Positions 15,690 to 24,520 of a stretch of 64,000 nucleotides of DNA are shown here, in pieces. The stretch lies in assembly GCA_944392615.1 (NCBI GenBank), contig CALXXF010000008.1:1-64000 (forward strand), written 5' to 3'. The position numbers were made by a program, and so were the translations under genes. The stretch is from an uncultured Clostridia bacterium. GTDB taxonomy: Bacteria > Bacillota > Clostridia > Oscillospirales > CAG-272. Below the pieces are notes generated by a model. The model had not been told where the DNA came from. It searched no databases and was given only the letters and a program-made list of their open reading frames with translations. Numbering within the stretch: the first letter of the stretch is position 1; each line of letters begins with the position of its first letter.

Positions 15690-16472
15690 TTACCATCTGT
15701 CTTTATCACGAAGGTATTTTATCAAGGGAAGATATTCGTCGTTTGCCACTATTATGTGCTCAACAAGCTGGAGGTCTATGGGAAGCAGTGCCCTTCTCAT
15801 TGCCCGCGTGAAGGTTATATCCGAATCTGAGGGTTGAACTGTACCTCCGGGGTGGTTGTGTGCAAGGATGAGCACCGAGCTGTTTCTTGACAGAGCCGCC
15901 TCGGTTATTTTCCTTGCGCTCAGTTCAGCAGAATCAACAGAGCCCTGAGAGAGAAGCCTGCATTCTATCATTTTGTTTGAATTATCAAGCATCATGAGAT
16001 AAACAGACTCGCGCGTTGCGCCCTTAAACAGAGACACAAAATACCCGCCAATTTTTTCCATATTGTCAAAGATCACACCGCTTTTCTGCGAAAGCTCATA
16101 TCTTCTCCAGAGATATGGTATTTCCTTTATGAGAAATGCGCTTGAAAATCCGATTCCTTCTACCTTTACAAGCTCCTCTATATCCGCATCGAATACTGCA
16201 GCAAGAGAGCCGAAACGTCTTATCAGTGCGTGAGCAAGCGGATTGGTATTCACACGCTTTAGAGCAGAAAACAACAGTATTTCAAGAAGCTCGTGATCCG
16301 GCATTGAATCTCTTCCGCCGTTCATATATTTGTCGATCATTCGTTTTCTGTGATTTTGGTGAAGACTGGGCGAGGCGGATTCCCTTTTTTCATCAGAATT
16401 TGTCTCGCATTGTTCTGAAAAGGCCGGCGCGCACGATATCTTTTCAGTTGTTTCCTTTTCATGGTTGCTCAT
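15690..16472 (-). CDS. radC: RadC-family JAB/MPN domain protein
   Basis: A 260-residue protein with a charged, likely disordered N-terminus (residues 1-38), a helix-hairpin-helix region (HELLEILLFSALKRVNTNPLAHAL, core ELLEILLFS, then GSLAAVFDADIEELVKVEGIG) and a C-terminal JAB-type metalloprotease-like fold. The JAMM motif is intact: HNHPGG with the downstream SDSD. Its true role is unknown; deletion in other bacteria has little effect on DNA repair despite the name. Start ATG has GGGAGG upstream, with its own promoter at 16509-16537 divergent from the TerB operon. Confidence 0.92.
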   Translation of the reverse strand: MSNHEKETTEKISCAPAFSEQCETNSDEKRESASPSLHQNHRKRMIDKYMNGGRDSMPDHELLEILLFSALKRVNTNPLAHALIRRFGSLAAVFDADIEELVKVEGIGFSSAFLIKEIPYLWRRYELSQKSGVIFDNMEKIGGYFVSLFKGATRESVYLMMLDNSNKMIECRLLSQGSVDSAELSARKITEAALSRNSSVLILAHNHPGGTVQPSDSDITFTRAMRRALLPIDLQLVEHIIVANDEYLPLIKYLRDKDRW

Positions 16473-16508
16473 GTCGTCAACCTCCCGTTCATGCCATATT
16501 ATGACTGA

Positions 16509-16537
16509 ATTATATCATGAATTCAAATAAAAAACAA
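16509..16537 (-). promoter_or_regulatory. Vegetative promoter of radC
   Basis: On the minus strand, TTGTTT (16532-16537), 17-bp spacer, TATAAT (16509-16514). Confidence 0.75.
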
Positions 16538-16572
16538 TAGCCGACATATATTGATAATCCGGTTTTAACAGC

Positions 16573-16601
16573 TTTACAAAAACATAAAAAAGAATTATAA
16601 T
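16573..16601 (+). promoter_or_regulatory. Promoter of the TerB/BrxD/helicase operon
   Basis: TTTACA (16573-16578), 17-bp spacer, TATAAT (16596-16601). The start should lie near 16608, leaving a leader of about 14 bases that holds the ribosome-binding site GGGGTGA (16608-16614). This rules out the TTG at 16601 as a start codon. Confidence 0.85.
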
Positions 16602-16621
16602 TGAACCGGGGTGAGTGTGTC

Positions 16622-18427
16622 TTGAAGCCTGAGATAAACAAACTGCTTGACAATATAAATGGAAAATTTTTTGCAAGGAAAACTGCCGGTGCTTCTGAAT
16701 CCGGCGACGAAAAAGTTTATTCCGACGAACCTGTACTTAAAACCGCATCACAGCTCAACAAATACACTCCGGAAAAGATAATTGAAATGCGGAAACTCGG
16801 AAGGACACTTGAAAAAAGCCGACGCGAGATTTTTTATACGCAGGCAGTTTTTATGAAGGACTATACAGACGACTGTCCGTACCACAGCGTAATAGGACAA
16901 TTTTTGCCTTCGTATGAAACCCTTACGAACGCCCAGCTGCGCGGGTATTTTACATGGCGCACCAGGTTCCGCAGCGGAGATGTAGACACTAATGCCCCTT
17001 TTGTATTCATGTTCCTGTACGCCTCAGAGATAGTAAACGGAGTAGGGGTGGCTTCTGCGCAGGATGGATATGATATTCTCTCTTCACTCGTATCGGAAGC
17101 AGAAAAAAACGGCGGTGAGTTTTCCCGGGTTATGTCGTCAATGCTTCAGGATTATGTGGTTTATTACGGACTTTCTCCGCTTCTTCTCTCAGACAAAGGC
17201 GATTCAGGTCTGTATCGTCTTCTTGACAGAGTATTCCGGTGCCGTGAATATGCAGACGACGAGCTTTTTGAAGCTGTGAAGGAACTGTCTTTCTATAATG
17301 TCGGGCTTTCACGATTTTACAAAAAATATCCAGACGACCTGAAATATGTAGTGTGCAGTGTGATACGGCATCTTACAGAGCTGTGTGATGAAAAAAACAA
17401 ACAGAGTTTTTTCGAAACCATGTTTGGAACAATTGTCAAAGTACCGTACAGAATGTTTCCGCAAGCGCCCTTTTATGAAAAAACACCTCATGTGAACTGT
17501 GAGTATATTGCAGGACCCTTCAATACATATACGTGCAAAAACGGCATATGGAGTATAACAAAAATATATTCCCTTACGACAAAAAGCAGACCGTTGGGAG
17601 ATATCGTGAAGGCTTCAGAGGCGTCAATGCGTAAAAAATACGGCTTCAGATACCCTATGAAATCTCCGGCAATCGGTAAATATGAGAAGCAGTCAATAGA
17701 AAAAGCAATAGACGGACTGTTACGCAAGAAGGAAGAAGAAAAAATCAATTCAGTCAGAATAGATATATCCGCTTTGGATACTATACGCAGCTCCGCAGAA
17801 AGGACCTGTGAAATGCTTTTGACGGATGATGAGCGCTCCGCCGAAAATCCCCCGGAATCAAATTCTGGTGCTCGCTCAGTTACAGATTCCATGGCATATT
17901 GCTGCATCACAGATACCTTCCGTGACGAAGATACTTCGCCTTCAGGAAAAAGTGAAAAAAACACAGAAGCAGGATCTGGTAAATCAGATTGTTTTTCCGA
18001 AAACTGCAGTAATGACACATACGGCATTTCATGTTTTGATTTCAATAAGGCTACTGTAGTTTCAGATAACAAATGTTTGGATTTTTTATCCGGTCATTTA
18101 GAGCATGAAAAAAGTACGTGCGCCAATTCCGGATGCGTCCTTGACATTATATCTGACGGCAAAATGAGCAATCAGATAGAAAAAAACAGCATTGACTGTC
18201 CTTCATCCGCTCTGCTTGAATACGAGCAAGAATTTATAAAAGCACTTCTCAACGATTCTGAATATCGCTCCATAATAAAAAAAGCCGGAAGCACCCCGGA
18301 GCTTGTCGTGGATTCCATAAACGAAAAGCTGTACGACAGATTCATGGATACAGTAATTATATACGAGGGGGACAAGCCGCGTATTGTGGATGATTACACC
18401 GACGAGTTGAAAGGACTGATTGTATGA
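16622..18427 (+). CDS. TerB-N/TerB-C domain protein, first gene of a three-gene cassette
   Basis: A 601-residue soluble protein. Residues about 60-270 match the TerB-N domain as I know it: the diagnostic stretch includes FYTQAVFMKDYTDD, FLPSYETLTNAQLRGYFTWR and FVFMFLYASEIVNGVG. Residues about 395-515 are Ser/Asn/Cys-rich and probably disordered. The last ~90 residues (SINEKLYDRFMDTVIIYEG) match TerB-C. TerB-type domains are thought to bind metal or sense stress, and the N/C-flanked forms recur beside helicases and P-loop ATPases. TTG 16622 is chosen because the promoter -10 box covers the upstream TTG and GGGGTGA lies seven bases before it. Its stop overlaps the ATPase gene start (ATGA). The molecular activity is unknown. 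Confidence 0.82.
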   Translation: MKPEINKLLDNINGKFFARKTAGASESGDEKVYSDEPVLKTASQLNKYTPEKIIEMRKLGRTLEKSRREIFYTQAVFMKDYTDDCPYHSVIGQFLPSYETLTNAQLRGYFTWRTRFRSGDVDTNAPFVFMFLYASEIVNGVGVASAQDGYDILSSLVSEAEKNGGEFSRVMSSMLQDYVVYYGLSPLLLSDKGDSGLYRLLDRVFRCREYADDELFEAVKELSFYNVGLSRFYKKYPDDLKYVVCSVIRHLTELCDEKNKQSFFETMFGTIVKVPYRMFPQAPFYEKTPHVNCEYIAGPFNTYTCKNGIWSITKIYSLTTKSRPLGDIVKASEASMRKKYGFRYPMKSPAIGKYEKQSIEKAIDGLLRKKEEEKINSVRIDISALDTIRSSAERTCEMLLTDDERSAENPPESNSGARSVTDSMAYCCITDTFRDEDTSPSGKSEKNTEAGSGKSDCFSENCSNDTYGISCFDFNKATVVSDNKCLDFLSGHLEHEKSTCANSGCVLDIISDGKMSNQIEKNSIDCPSSALLEYEQEFIKALLNDSEYRSIIKKAGSTPELVVDSINEKLYDRFMDTVIIYEGDKPRIVDDYTDELKGLIV

Positions 18428-19743
18428 TGAAAATACCAAGACGTATTGCGTCTGTCATAATAAATTCACTGGGCGGCGGAGTGGTGCCGAGGATAGGCCT
18501 CCCATATATCACAGTAGGAAGAGAACGGGAGATATCCGCGCTTCTTTCCGACTTAGAAAACGTCGGTGAAGGAGGAGCGTCATTCCGCTTTATTGTGGGA
18601 AAATACGGAAGCGGAAAGAGCTTTCTCTTGCAATCGGTGAGAAACTATGCGATGGACAAAGGGTTTGTAGTGGCAGACGCTGATTTGTCACCCGAGAGAA
18701 GACTGTGCGGGACAAAGGGACAGGGTCTTGCGACATACCGCGAGCTTATGAGAAACCTCTCAACCAAAACGAGACCGGAATCCGGGGCATTGTCACTGTT
18801 GCTCGACAGGTGGCTGAGCGAGGTAAGAACTTCTGTTGCAGCGGAATACGGTATTGCCGATACAGACAGCCGGGAATTTCATACTCTCGTTGAGAATAAA
18901 ATATACGCTGCTGTATCTTCACTGCGTGAAATGGTCCATGGATTTGATTTTGCAGTTCTCATGAAAAGGTATTTCATTGCCGACTGTGAAGCAGACGATG
19001 AAGCAAAAGCTGCTGTTTTAAAATGGTTCCGGGGAGAATATCAATCGAAAAGCGACGTAAAACAGGCTCTCGGAATAAATATAATGATAACAGACGACAA
19101 CTGGTACGATTATATAAAATTGTTTGCAGGTTTTTTCAGAAGTGCCGGATATAAGGGATTGATTATACTTATAGACGAGCTTGTGAATCTGTATAAAATA
19201 CCTAATCTCATAACACGGCAGTATAATTATGAAAAGCTTCTTATGATGTATAATGATGTGCTTCAGGGCAGAGCCTCCGGTATAGGAATAATAATGTGCG
19301 GAACGCTTCAGTGTGTTGAGGACACACGCAGAGGACTTTACAGCTATGAGGCACTCAGATCGAGACTTGCTGCAGGAAAATTTTCTGATGAAAAGCATTA
19401 CGACATAATGTCACCAATAATACGCCTTGCCCCTCTTTCATACGAGGAAATGCTCGTACTTGCTGAAAAGCTCGCCGACATACATGCGGTATGCCGCGGA
19501 TATGAAAGAAGGATTTCAGAGCAAGAGCTGATTCTCTTCATCAAGACAGAATTTTCGCGTGTAGGCGCACAGACAAATATTACACCGCGTGAGGTAATAC
19601 GGGACCTTATAGAACTTTTGAATATCTTATCTTCGAATCCTGATACAACTGCAAAAGAGCTTCTCGGCTCCGGTGATTTTTCATTTTCAGGTCCATACTG
19701 CGGCGATAATGAATCGGAAAATTTTGCAGAGTTTGAAATATAA
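18424..19743 (+). CDS. BrxD-like (DUF2791) P-loop ATPase
   Basis: A 439-residue ATPase. The start IPRRIASVIINSLGGGVVPR followed by VGREREI is characteristic of the DUF2791 family, to which the BREX component BrxD belongs. Walker A is GKYGSGKS (residues 59-66) and Walker B is IILIDE with Asp251-Glu252. A C-terminal segment (VIRDLIELLNILSSNP) follows. No other BREX gene (PglX methyltransferase, PglZ phosphatase, BrxL) is in the window, so this is a free-standing BrxD-like protein paired with a TerB protein and a helicase. It overlaps the TerB gene by four bases, which indicates a fixed stoichiometry. I expect DNA or helicase loading, but that is inference. Confidence 0.85.
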   Translation: MMKIPRRIASVIINSLGGGVVPRIGLPYITVGREREISALLSDLENVGEGGASFRFIVGKYGSGKSFLLQSVRNYAMDKGFVVADADLSPERRLCGTKGQGLATYRELMRNLSTKTRPESGALSLLLDRWLSEVRTSVAAEYGIADTDSREFHTLVENKIYAAVSSLREMVHGFDFAVLMKRYFIADCEADDEAKAAVLKWFRGEYQSKSDVKQALGINIMITDDNWYDYIKLFAGFFRSAGYKGLIILIDELVNLYKIPNLITRQYNYEKLLMMYNDVLQGRASGIGIIMCGTLQCVEDTRRGLYSYEALRSRLAAGKFSDEKHYDIMSPIIRLAPLSYEEMLVLAEKLADIHAVCRGYERRISEQELILFIKTEFSRVGAQTNITPREVIRDLIELLNILSSNPDTTAKELLGSGDFSFSGPYCGDNESENFAEFEI

Positions 19744-19772
19744 GCCCGTCCCAGAAAGGTAAAGACAACCGT

Positions 19773-22010
19773 ATGAGTGTTTTTGACAGGTACTCACCCT
19801 TTATACGCGATTTTATATACCGCAACGGTTGGGAAAACATAAGAGCTGTTCAGGTAGCAGCCGCTGACGTCATTTTCAACAGCGAAGACAATCTTCTTCT
19901 CTGCTCTTCTACCGCTTCAGGAAAAACCGAGGCGGCTTTTTTCCCTATTCTCACATTGTATAGCGAGAGTCCTCCCTCTTCCGTAGGGATCATATATATA
20001 GCCCCGCTCAAATCGTTGATAAACGATCAGTTTTCAAGGCTGAATGACCTGTGTGCCGAGGCTGATATCCCCGTATGGCACTGGCATGGAGATGTGTCGT
20101 CCTCGCACAAGGAAAAGCTGATGAAAAAGCCGTCAGGTGTTCTTCAGATAACTCCTGAGTCTTTGGAGGCGCTTCTTATGCACAAGCACTCAGACATTCC
20201 GCGTTTGTTCGGCGATTTGCGATTCATTGTAATAGATGAGCTGCATTCTCTGATGAGAGCCGACCGCGGAGGACAGACTCTGTGCCTCATAGAGCGCCTT
20301 TCAAAAATGTCCGGAACCGATGCAAGGAGGATAGGTCTCTCAGCAACAATCGGAGACACGTCTGCCGCAGGTGCATTTTTGTCCTGCGGTACCACGAGGA
20401 AAACTGCGATACCGGCTGTAAAGGATACCGGCATAAGGTGGCGGCTTTCAATGGAACACTTTTACGTAAGCTCTTCTCAGGCATCTGCTCCAGAGCAGGA
20501 AAACGACACAGAAGCGTTGGATGTTCTTGACGAAGCAAGCGACACTGCTCCTATAAATGCCGATCCGGGATACGGATATATTTTTGAGCATACCAGGGGA
20601 AAAAAGTGTCTCATCTTTGCCAATTCGCGTGAAGAAAGCGAGACAGTCACAGCCACGCTCCGAAAATATTGCGAGCAAAACGGTGAGAAAAACAGGTTCC
20701 TGATCCATCACGGAAATCTTTCATCACCGATAAGGCAAAGTGCCGAAGCGCTGATGAAGGATGACGACGACTTTTCAAGCACGGTCACAACCTCAACATT
20801 GGAGCTCGGAATTGACATAGGAAGACTTGAAAGAGCGTTTCAGATAGATTGCCCGGCAACAGTTTCCTCATTTCTTCAAAGAATGGGACGTACAGGAAGA
20901 CGCGGACTTCCGCCTGAAATGTGGTTTGTAATACGCGAGGAGTTGCCCGAAGCGCGCGCCGTACTTCCGGAGCTCATACCTTGGAAACTCATATGCGGTA
21001 TAGCCATAATACAGCTGTACATTGAAGAGAGATTTGTAGAGCCTGCAAGACTTGACAGATATCCATACAGCCTTTTATATCACCAGACAATGAGCACTCT
21101 TGCCTCTTTTGGAGAAATGACTGCATCAGGGCTCGCGGCTGGCGTACTTTCCCTCGGGGCATTCAGAAACATAACTAAGGACGACTACCGCAAGCTGCTT
21201 CAGCATATGGTGAAGATCGACCACATAGAAAAAACTGATAACGGCGGATTGATATTGGGTCTTGCCGGAGAGAGACAGGTAAATTCGTTCAAATTTTACG
21301 CAGTGTTTCAGGAAAATGAGGAATACAGCGTAAGATGTGAATCTATGGAACTCGGAACAATAGTCAAACCGCCCCCGGTTGGAGACAAAGTGGCTATAGC
21401 AGGCGGAGTGTGGACGGTTGAAGAGGTAGATCACACGAGACATACCGTATATTGCCACAAGGCAAAAGGGATAATACCCGCGTATTTCGGTCTTTGTCCC
21501 GGAGATATACACACAAGGATTCTCAAACGCGCAAGGGAGGTACTGAAGGAGAAAAGGAGTTATCCATATCTTATGAAAAATGCCGTTTCAAGGCTTTCAA
21601 CTGCGCGCTGCTTGGCGGATAGTACAGCTTTTGCAGACTCACCGATCGTAAACATAGGCGGTGATTTCTATTGTCTTTTTCCATGGCTCGGAACATATCC
21701 GTTTATGGCGCTTGAAAGGCTTATAAAGATAAAATGTGCAGACAAGCTCGGAATATCTGCGTTTGAATCATCAAAGCCATACTTCATAACCTTCAGAATG
21801 AAGGCAGATAAGCGGGAATTTCTCAACGTTCTGTGTAATGAAGCAGTAAAAACAGAGCCGTCAGAACTTCTGTATCCGAAAGAAAACCCGGTATTTGAAA
21901 AATACGATGTTTTCGTACCTCAGGAGCTCGTGCGCAAGGGATTCGCCTACGGAGTCCTTGATATCAAAACAGCGGCAGAACAAATAAAGGAATGGTGCAA
22001 AAATATCTGA
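19773..22010 (+). CDS. Lhr-like SF2 DEAD/DEAH helicase (BrxHI-like)
   Basis: A 745-residue superfamily 2 helicase. Motif I is SSTASGKTEAA (Lys51), motif Ia IAPLKSLINDQF, motif II DELH (155-158), motif III LSATIGD, motif V TSTLELGIDIG and motif VI QRMGRTGRRG. The C-terminal half has the winged-helix/Lhr-type extension. At this length it matches BrxHI-like helicases rather than full-length Lhr (about 1500 residues). It lies 29 bases after the BrxD-like gene and is the last gene of the operon; a terminator for it is embedded in the 3' end of convergent ygiQ. All catalytic motifs are intact. Confidence 0.9.
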   Translation: MSVFDRYSPFIRDFIYRNGWENIRAVQVAAADVIFNSEDNLLLCSSTASGKTEAAFFPILTLYSESPPSSVGIIYIAPLKSLINDQFSRLNDLCAEADIPVWHWHGDVSSSHKEKLMKKPSGVLQITPESLEALLMHKHSDIPRLFGDLRFIVIDELHSLMRADRGGQTLCLIERLSKMSGTDARRIGLSATIGDTSAAGAFLSCGTTRKTAIPAVKDTGIRWRLSMEHFYVSSSQASAPEQENDTEALDVLDEASDTAPINADPGYGYIFEHTRGKKCLIFANSREESETVTATLRKYCEQNGEKNRFLIHHGNLSSPIRQSAEALMKDDDDFSSTVTTSTLELGIDIGRLERAFQIDCPATVSSFLQRMGRTGRRGLPPEMWFVIREELPEARAVLPELIPWKLICGIAIIQLYIEERFVEPARLDRYPYSLLYHQTMSTLASFGEMTASGLAAGVLSLGAFRNITKDDYRKLLQHMVKIDHIEKTDNGGLILGLAGERQVNSFKFYAVFQENEEYSVRCESMELGTIVKPPPVGDKVAIAGGVWTVEEVDHTRHTVYCHKAKGIIPAYFGLCPGDIHTRILKRAREVLKEKRSYPYLMKNAVSRLSTARCLADSTAFADSPIVNIGGDFYCLFPWLGTYPFMALERLIKIKCADKLGISAFESSKPYFITFRMKADKREFLNVLCNEAVKTEPSELLYPKENPVFEKYDVFVPQELVRKGFAYGVLDIKTAAEQIKEWCKNI

Positions 22011-22195
22011 GCCGTCAGGATTTTCGTAAGGAGATATCCTGCAAGTCGTCTGCTGAATGCATTTCAAATTACATTTGAAAAGTCTCAGTTAGTTTTATCT
22101 GTAAGGCAGAACAGCCGAATTGTGCCTGGAAGTCATTTGTCAGCCATTTAAAATGTATTTTCGCAAAATCTTGGTACGGTATGCCGGTTTCATCT

Positions 22196-24292
22196 TTATT
22201 TAATACTCCTCCGCCGCTTTTTACCGGAATGCGGCGGATTTTTTTCCGAAGCTGAGGAAGCGTATGCGCCTTCATTGACGCCATTATTCCATCCTGTTTT
22301 TCGGGTATGAACATGTTTTGAGAAAGACTCTTTCTGTATCTTATCTGACGTGCCGCAACGAACATGTGAAGAATCTGAAGTGACTGATTTTACATTTTTA
22401 GAGCTTGCTTTCTGACTGCCTGGTTTTGCGTTTCTTTTTTTTTCGATGTTTTTCGGACGGTCGTCTGCCTTTAGGTAATTGCCGGCGTCGCGACGTGTCA
22501 AAGGTCTTATAAGACAGTTGTCGCCGTATCCTATAAGCTCCGTCCTGCCGCATTTTTCAAGAGCCTCAGCTATTATCTTTCTGTTCTCAGGACGGCGGAA
22601 CTGAAGAAGGGCTCTCTGCATCTGCTTTTCCCTGTAATCTCTTGCGACGTATACCTCTTTCATTGTGAAAGGATCAAGCCCGGTGTAATACATCACCGTT
22701 GACGCAGTACCCGGCGTAGGGTAGAAGTCCTGGACCTGCTCCGGATTCATATTGTTTTTTTTGAGATACAAAGCGAGCTCCACAGCATCATTAAGGCTAC
22801 TTCCGGGGTGAGAGGACATAAGATATGGTACGAGATACTGCTCCTTTTCTATCTCTTTTGTATATGAATAAAATTTATCCTTAAAGCGGTCGTAAACCTC
22901 TATGCCGGGTTTTCCCATATGCGTCAGAACATTATTGCAGCAATGTTCGGGAGCGACTTTCAGCTGACCGCTGACATGGTCTTTCACAAGCTTCTTGAAA
23001 AAATCATCCTTGCTGTCGTAAAGAAGATAATCAAACCTTATACCGGAGCGAATGAATACTTTTTTTACACCTTCTACGGCTTCAACGCGTCTGAGAAGTT
23101 CCACATACTCGTCATGATTTGCTTTCAGCTGCGGACAAGGCTTCGGGGCAAGACACTTTCTTTCAGCGCATACGCCTGTTTTTTCCTGTAACTTGCAGGA
23201 CGGATACCTGAAATTTGCAGTCGGACCGCCTACATCGTGTATGTATCCTTTGAAATCCGGGAGTTTGCTTACAAGCTCTGCCTCACGGACAACACTTTCT
23301 ATACTGCGCGATCTTACGCTTCTTCCCTGATGAAATGCAATCGCACAGAAATTACATGCGCCGAAACATCCTCTGTTATGCGTTATCGAAAACCTTACTT
23401 CAGATATAGCAGGTACCCCACCCTGCTCTTCGTAATCTGGATGGTATGTTCGCATGTAACCGAGAGAATATACTTCATCCAGTTCTTCTCTTTCAAGGGG
23501 CGGCATGGGCGGATTTTGTACGAGTACGCGGTCGTCATAATATTCAAGGACCACCCGGCCCCTTACATGATCGTTTTCTTTATACTGGAGGGAAAATGCC
23601 TCCGCATACGCTTTTTTGTCATTTTTAACCACATTGTAATCGGAATATCCGGCTATGTCTGAGGACGGCGCTTCATCGCGTTTGCAAATATATGCAGTCC
23701 CGCGTACATCCCGTATTTTTTTCACAGGTACGCCCCGTTCAAGTAGCTTGGCGATGCGAAGAATGGATTTTTCTCCCATTCCGTACGAAAGTATATCTGC
23801 TCTTGAGTCAACAAGGATGCTTCTTCTTACCTTATCGCTCCAGTAATCATAATGCGCAAATCTCCTCAGGGAGGCTTCAAGTCCGCCGATTATGATTGGA
23901 ATATCTCCGTATGCCTCGCGTATACGGTTACAATATACAATAACAGCGCGATCCGGTCTTTTGCCGGGTATGCCTCCGGGAGAATAATAGTCGTTGCTTC
24001 TTTTTTTTAGTGAAACGGTATAATGCGCCACCATGGAGTCTATATTCCCGCCTGTCACAAGGAAGCCGAGACGCGGTTTTCCGAACTTTTTAAAGCTGTC
24101 GCAGCTGCGGTAATCAGGTTGTGCAAGTATCGCGACCTTAAATCCGGCGTTGTCGAGTACTCTTGAAATTATTGCTGTGCCGAATGAAGGGTGATCAACA
24201 TATGCATCGCCCGTAACATATACAAAATCAGGAACACCCCAACCGAGAGCATCGGCTTGTTGACGGGTCAAAGGCAAAAATCCATCTGTCAT
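22196..24292 (-). CDS. YgiQ-family radical SAM protein
   Basis: A 698-residue radical SAM enzyme of the YgiQ (UPF0313) family; its reaction is not known. The cluster motif is CFGACNFC near residue 330, preceded by FSITHNRG. The N-terminal B12-binding-like region (GDAYVDHPSFG) and the long conserved core (KVAPEHCCNNVLTHMGKPG, QDFYPTPGTAST) are intact. The last ~90 residues are Lys/Ser-rich and disordered, as often seen in this family. The 3' end also serves as an opposite-strand terminator. No operon partner is visible; the gene after it on this strand is infB, which has its own terminator. Confidence 0.93.
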   Translation of the reverse strand: MTDGFLPLTRQQADALGWGVPDFVYVTGDAYVDHPSFGTAIISRVLDNAGFKVAILAQPDYRSCDSFKKFGKPRLGFLVTGGNIDSMVAHYTVSLKKRSNDYYSPGGIPGKRPDRAVIVYCNRIREAYGDIPIIIGGLEASLRRFAHYDYWSDKVRRSILVDSRADILSYGMGEKSILRIAKLLERGVPVKKIRDVRGTAYICKRDEAPSSDIAGYSDYNVVKNDKKAYAEAFSLQYKENDHVRGRVVLEYYDDRVLVQNPPMPPLEREELDEVYSLGYMRTYHPDYEEQGGVPAISEVRFSITHNRGCFGACNFCAIAFHQGRSVRSRSIESVVREAELVSKLPDFKGYIHDVGGPTANFRYPSCKLQEKTGVCAERKCLAPKPCPQLKANHDEYVELLRRVEAVEGVKKVFIRSGIRFDYLLYDSKDDFFKKLVKDHVSGQLKVAPEHCCNNVLTHMGKPGIEVYDRFKDKFYSYTKEIEKEQYLVPYLMSSHPGSSLNDAVELALYLKKNNMNPEQVQDFYPTPGTASTVMYYTGLDPFTMKEVYVARDYREKQMQRALLQFRRPENRKIIAEALEKCGRTELIGYGDNCLIRPLTRRDAGNYLKADDRPKNIEKKRNAKPGSQKASSKNVKSVTSDSSHVRCGTSDKIQKESFSKHVHTRKTGWNNGVNEGAYASSASEKNPPHSGKKRRRSIK
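22210..22245 (+). terminator. Terminator of the TerB/BrxD/helicase operon, inside ygiQ
   Basis: An eight-bp perfect stem TCCGCCGC (22210-22217) with GCGGCGGA (22231-22238), followed by seven T on the plus strand. These bases also encode the Lys/Arg-rich end of YgiQ on the other strand. Confidence 0.85.
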
Positions 24293-24347
24293 GGCAAAAT
24301 TCCTTTCAGATTCAATGTGAGAATATCAGAAAAACTACTTGTAAAAA

Positions 24348-24385
24348 CTGTCGCGGACAGATCTTTTCAGATTCGTCCGCGACAG
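24348..24385 (-). terminator. Terminator of the rimP-infB operon
   Basis: A perfect 11-bp stem (24348-24358 and 24375-24385) followed on the minus strand by TTTTT. Confidence 0.88.
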
Positions 24386-24520
24386 ACGTGCCGTTTTTCA
24401 GTTGTTTTATTCTATGCGCATTCCTTTATCACCAACGCCGAAAAATTATTTTACAGCGTCATTACGAACAGCAATCCGAGAACATCGGTCTTCTCTGTTA
24501 TGTCGTACAGAAACCTCAAA

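Noticed and set aside
16601-16603. TTG at 16601 as the start of the TerB gene
   Set aside because: It overlaps the promoter -10 box; the transcript should begin near 16608 and GGGGTGA directs TTG 16622.
16573-22010. A full BREX defence locus
   Set aside because: Only BrxD-like and BrxHI-like proteins are present. PglX, PglZ, BrxA/B/C/L and a methyltransferase are absent in the window.
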